Source: Gossypium raimondii
Taxonomy: Eukaryota; Streptophyta; Magnoliopsida; Malvales; Malvaceae
DNA: 64,000 nucleotides
Reading direction: 5' to 3'
NCBI RefSeq assembly: GCF_025698545.1
Contig: NC_068565.1
Span: 3,968,001-4,032,000 of the forward strand
This document shows positions 59,842-64,000 of this stretch, one piece after another. The notes under the pieces are model-generated. The model saw only the letters and a list, made by a program, of their open reading frames with translations. It had not been told where the DNA came from and made no database searches. Each line of letters opens with the position of its first letter. Position 1 is the stretch's first letter. Made by a program: the position numbers and the translations under genes.

Positions 59842-62800
59842 ATGGCAAGAAGAAAACTTCTATTGCTCTTGAAACCATTTGATGTCTACCAAGTTACTCA
59901 ATCAAACGCGGTTTCTCGCTTCACCAATCCTCAGGTAATTTTATAAATGAAAAACCCAACATTATTTTCACTTCTTCAGTATATATGCTTCTTTTTTTCT
60001 TTTTACATTAGCATTCATGGTGTTTGATGAAATGTCAAATAACACGTTATATTTATTTTACATTTTTTATATTTAATATTGCAGATGTTTCCCCTGTTGG
60101 GTTTGCCTTATTTTTCGGTTGCATTCATTGTAGTTCCCCTGTTGGCTAAACTTGAGCTCTTTTTTTTTTTTCAATGCTTTAGATGCTACTACGATGTTTA
60201 TGACAAGGAATTAGGATCATATGTTTATTGTTTTTTTCAATACGACAAAGATTTTTAGATTGGATTTCAAGGAATAAAACGTGGACTGTTCTGCCTTGTG
60301 CTGTTTATTATTGGCTAGTTATTATCAAGGTTTTTTTTTTTTTTCACAGTAATTTTGCTTGCCTTTCTAGAATTTTTAACACAACACATAGCTTTTATGT
60401 TAAAATTAGTGCTGTAAACATGATTAGAAGGCTTTCTTTCACTTGAACTAGGCTTCTTTCCTTGGGTTTTCATTGATGACCAGGAATACAGGATATGTAC
60501 TCTAAAGTTTTAAAGCTCTGTGAGCTTGAAATTGTCTTCAAAGTCTACTCTTACTCTGCTTTTTTGCTCATTGCTCAGCTATCGGTTCTCTTTTCTTAGT
60601 GTTATTAATTATCTTTCCATATAAAAATGGGTGGGAGGGGTTATAAATGATTTTTTTAACAGCTAAGTGAGTTACATTTACCATTAATAAGAATATCAGT
60701 AGCTTGTTCTCTGCCTCTAAGATGATTGTTATTAGGTCCAATCTTATATTTTACACTTAATTACAGGTTTCAAATCTTCTACATCATTTCCATTATTCTC
60801 TCAACGTATATTTTGATGTATGGTTACCATTACCCTTGTGTCATGATGAACGAGTGACATTATCAGCTTATTTTAATGGTGCAGCCCTGTCTGTTCTTGC
60901 ATGGTACCTAGATTTTAGTGGCTTAATTGTTGGATAGGTTTTCAGCAGAAATGAGAAATTTGACTTGACATCTTTGCGCTTAGATTTTAACAATCATGAA
61001 ACCATACCACGAGGTTTTTGAAATTTTATAAACCCTGATTCTTGTCTACGCATTAACCCTTGAGCATGTTGAATTTTGTCTGATTTTTTGTTGATCCCCG
61101 TAATCTTTACTGGTTCCACCAAGTTGACCCATTCTGGTTTCCATGAGAAGACAAATCTGATAATACAAAATATAGAAAATACAGTTCCAAAAGTAATTAT
61201 GGTTACTCTTTTTGAAGAGTGAAACTGCAGGCCTCACACATAGAACATGCTTATCCTTTTTGCCTACCTACCCTGCCAAACCAATGGACCTCCAACATGT
61301 TTGTGGAAACATTCTCTCTTTTAGATTCTTTTGGTTTCAACTAATTTCTACTAATGTCTGTAATTACTAACTCTTTCCAGGACACCTTCCCATTGGTATA
61401 ATAGGCTTATGATCTCATGAAGCCTTTGAAACTTTGCTTTGCATTAGAATGTAATGTAAATTAAATTAATTTACTTCCTGTTTAACACATTTCTGTTTCA
61501 TCCATAATTATCATACATGTCCTGTGTGTACCTTGACAGTATTGTGGCACATACACGCCCTGTATCATGTTGTTTCTTGTTAGGTTGCGACCATTTCTTT
61601 TAGATCCTATGCTCATGGCTGACAAAGTGACCTTCAAGATTAGTGTTTTCTTGGTGCTCCATTCCCCCACCTCAAAACAAAAAATAAAATAAAGGACTTG
61701 TACGCATATTCAGTACTTGTGGTATTCATCCAGAAGTATGAACAAGCACTATCAAAAAAGAAAGCTTTAGGACATGAGTTATAATCATTGTTCTATTTAC
61801 TTCTTCTCTCTATCCTCCCACTAGAATTAATTTATTCTTATTTACTCTCAATTTTTCTCTTTGTATTGTCACAGATTTTCCATTATATTGATAATAGGCG
61901 TAAGGTGCACAAAGAGGCCATAAACGTTTGTCAGAAAATTTTACAGCAGAAGCCAATTGACTGGAAACCCATATTTCGTAACAATTTATCACAACCAATT
62001 CATAATGTGGATTTGGTTGTTACAGTTGGTGGTGACGGTACTCTTTTGCAGGCCAGCCATTTCTTGGATGACTCAGTTCCAGTTCTAGGAGTTAATTCTG
62101 ATCCTACACAAGCCGAAGAGGTTAGTTCATTTCTCTGGCCAAGCATTGAATTTTCTCCTTTAGACCAATTTTAAAATTCTCTTGATGATGTTATCAATTT
62201 TTTTTATATTGAATACATCTTAGTTGGAGATGCCATTTATTCTTTTGTTTATTTATATATATATATATATATATTTTTTTTTTTTTAGGTTGAAAAATTC
62301 AGCAATGAGTTTGATGCTACTAGAAGCACTGGCTATTTATGTGCAGCAACAGTAAAAAACTTCGAGCAAGTAAGGATGTATATATATACAGTGTAAAAAA
62401 GGAAATTAACATATTTGGAGGGATATCACATCAGTTGTTGACGTTTGAAAAGGAGTAAATTTTATGTTTAAGTTTGAGAATAAGCCTCTTACTTAAAACT
62501 TGACAGTTTAAGAAGTTAAATGGGACCAAGTTCTGATCTTATATCAGTGTAGTTGGAACCAAACCAGCCGTTCAGACCAGTTGTACCAGGAACCGGCTGG
62601 TATACTGGTCCAGACAAAGGGATTGAACCGGACTTTGATTGAACTGTTCAAAACCGGTAAAAAACCAGAAACTAGGACAAAAAACCGGTGGTTGACTGTT
62701 GAACCGGTTTATAATCTTTAATATTTATGAAATTTTCAATTGTTTATTGGTTATTGCTAGACCAGCGGTTAGACCGATTAAACCGGGAACTAGTGGTTTG

Positions 62801-63615
62801 ACTAGTTCGATTACCAGTCCAATTTTTAACATGCTAATTTAAGCTTTACCATATTGCTATGCAAAGCATGTCTACTGGAATTCCCTTGTGTTTTTAGCAT
62901 GATTAGGTTTTGCTGGAATTCTACAGCTTGGTTCTTTCACGAATTATATATGGGATAAGGCATGCTGTTACAATGAAGCTTGTTAAGGTAATTATAGATA
63001 TTTAACATTTATTTCAGGTGCTAGATGGCTTTCTAGAGGATCAGATAGTTCCTTCGAAGTTGTCAAGGATATCAGTATCTGTAAACTCAAAAGTTCTGCC
63101 TACATGTGCTCTTAATGATATCTTGATTGCTCACCCTTGTCCTGCAACTGTTTCCCGGTTCTCATTCAAGTAAGGAATTTTTACGCATAAGTCAATATGC
63201 ATTTAAACATAATGCTACATGCCTTAAAATCTTCCTTTTATGTATTGGCAGAATTAGAGGGGATGACGAAACATGTTCACCATTAGTGAATTGTCGATCA
63301 AGTGGTCTCAGAATCTCAACTGCGGCAGGATCAACAGCTGCCATGCACTCAGCGGGAGGATTTCCAATGCCTATTTTATCTAGGGATCTTCAATATATGG
63401 TAAGAGAGCCTATTTCACAGGGACCAGCCATTTCTCGCTTAATGCATGGTTTAATCAAGTCAGATCAGTCAATGGATGCTTCATGGTTTTCTAAAGAGGG
63501 TTTCGTATATTTTGATGGCTCTCATGTTTTCCACACTATCCAAAATGGGGACACCATAGAAATATCTTCCAAGGCCCCAGTTTTGCAAGTTGTCTTGCCT
63601 CATTTATCAACATAG
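59842..63615 (+). CDS. NADK3: NADH kinase, NADK3-type (five exons, complete)
   Basis: Phosphorylates NADH (in preference to NAD+) with ATP to give NADPH; the Arabidopsis counterpart NADK3 (At1g78590) is reported in peroxisomes. CDS exons: 59842-59934, 61875-62120, 62289-62369, 63018-63169, 63252-63615, all GT-AG, total 311 aa, close to the usual length. Key motifs: GGDGT at residues 83-87 (DLVVTVGGDGTLLQASHF), VLGVNSDPTQAEE, the CRSSGLRISTAAGSTAAM region, and DGSHVFHTIQNGDTIEIS near the C-terminus. Starts MARRKLLLLLKPFDVYQ. No plastid transit peptide is apparent. The protein ends LPHLST, without a C-terminal SRY/SKL-type signal. Convergent in no operon; a stand-alone housekeeping gene beside the repeat-rich spacer. 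Confidence 0.95.
62540..62835. repeat. 'accggt'-rich dispersed repeat in NADK3 intron 3
   Basis: An A/C/G-richer block with many aaccggt / accagt phrases (gaaccggctggtatactggt near 62590, aaaaccggtggttgactg near 62682, ttaaaccgggaactagtgg near 62777). The ends look partly inverted (ttggaaccaaaccagc left, gattaccagtccaatt right), as in a MITE-like element. Confidence 0.55.
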
Positions 63616-64000
63616 AACTCTTGTAAAGAGCTGGCAAATGTTCATCCGAAAAAAATTAACATTTTTGAGCCATGACTAGTTCATAGCTCTTGTAAATACG
63701 AAAGAGACATGTAGAGAACCAATCTTTCATTTTCCACATAGAAAATTCAAATCTTTTCTTCTTTGAAAGCTACAAATGTCCACCGAGTTCGAGTATTATA
63801 GGGTAATACTCTACGGCTATCGCTTTAAATGAAAACTGTATGTTAGCATGTGGAGCCAAGCTAATGACTTGACGTTGATATCATATTCAGTCGTGTCTTT
63901 GAGTAAAATAGATAAATGTGAATGTTAATTGGCTGAACTGTCAGACATTTTGGTGGTACTTTGATGTTGAATCTTTGTAGCTGTAACATCTGTGGAGTCC
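63616..64000 (+). other. 3' UTR and downstream flank of NADK3
   Basis: Follows the NADK3 stop codon TAG (63613-63615). No ORF or RNA gene recognised; the transcript end cannot be placed from sequence alone. Confidence 0.4.

Noticed and set aside
1..64000. CRISPR arrays, operons, prokaryotic signals
   Set aside because: The window is plant nuclear DNA with spliced genes; no regularly spaced identical repeats were seen.

Overview
This is plant nuclear DNA: AT-rich, intron-bearing, full of LTR-retrotransposon, LINE, hAT and MITE debris, with one fragment of plastid DNA. The style of the repeats and genes fits a eudicot, most likely a cotton-type (Malvaceae) genome; that genus-level guess is inference only.

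Layout. The left 52 kb is a resistance-gene cluster with three paralogous CC-NBS-LRR (CNL) units, all on the minus strand. Unit A (339-6261, running off the left edge) is a pseudogene with a frameshift and three in-frame stops. Unit B (11843-18524) can be assembled from six exons with exact GT-AG junctions and consistent phase into an intact protein of 1683 aa. Unit C (40538-51484) assembles the same way into 1810 aa. B and C share the same exon plan: exon 1 = coiled coil + NB-ARC up to RNBS-D; a phase-2 intron just before the MHD-like motif; exon 2 = LRRs; then phase-0 LRR exons 3, 4 and 5; and a short exon 6. B and C also share a 5' UTR intron and what looks like a distant non-coding first exon and promoter (23.1-23.5 kb for B, 52.25-52.77 kb for C). 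The duplicated unit is therefore larger than the coding part.

Between B and C (18.7-40.5 kb) is a block of transposable elements: a 2.61 kb solo-LTR-like element with a perfect TSD (20054-22667), a related inverted piece (30.75-31.35 kb), two Tourist-like MITEs, a plastid ndhB-trnL(CAA) spacer fragment split by a 2.56 kb solo LTR with a perfect TSD (27110-29664), a related inverted 2.73 kb LTR (32296-35023), and a complete but decayed Ty1/copia element with 471-bp LTRs and a perfect TSD (35065-39995). Unit C's first intron holds another 2.35 kb solo-LTR-like insertion, and the matching intron of unit A still shows the empty site.

The 52.8-59.8 kb stretch is gene-poor and repeat-rich. At the right end on the plus strand is a complete five-exon NADH kinase gene of the NADK3 type (59842-63615, 311 aa), unrelated to the NLR cluster.

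How it works together: the NLRs would be intracellular immune receptors, diversifying by duplication of LRR exons, in-frame gain and loss of LRR segments, and microsatellite growth, while the retroelements spread the units apart and enlarge their introns. NADK3 is a housekeeping enzyme that makes NADPH from NADH.
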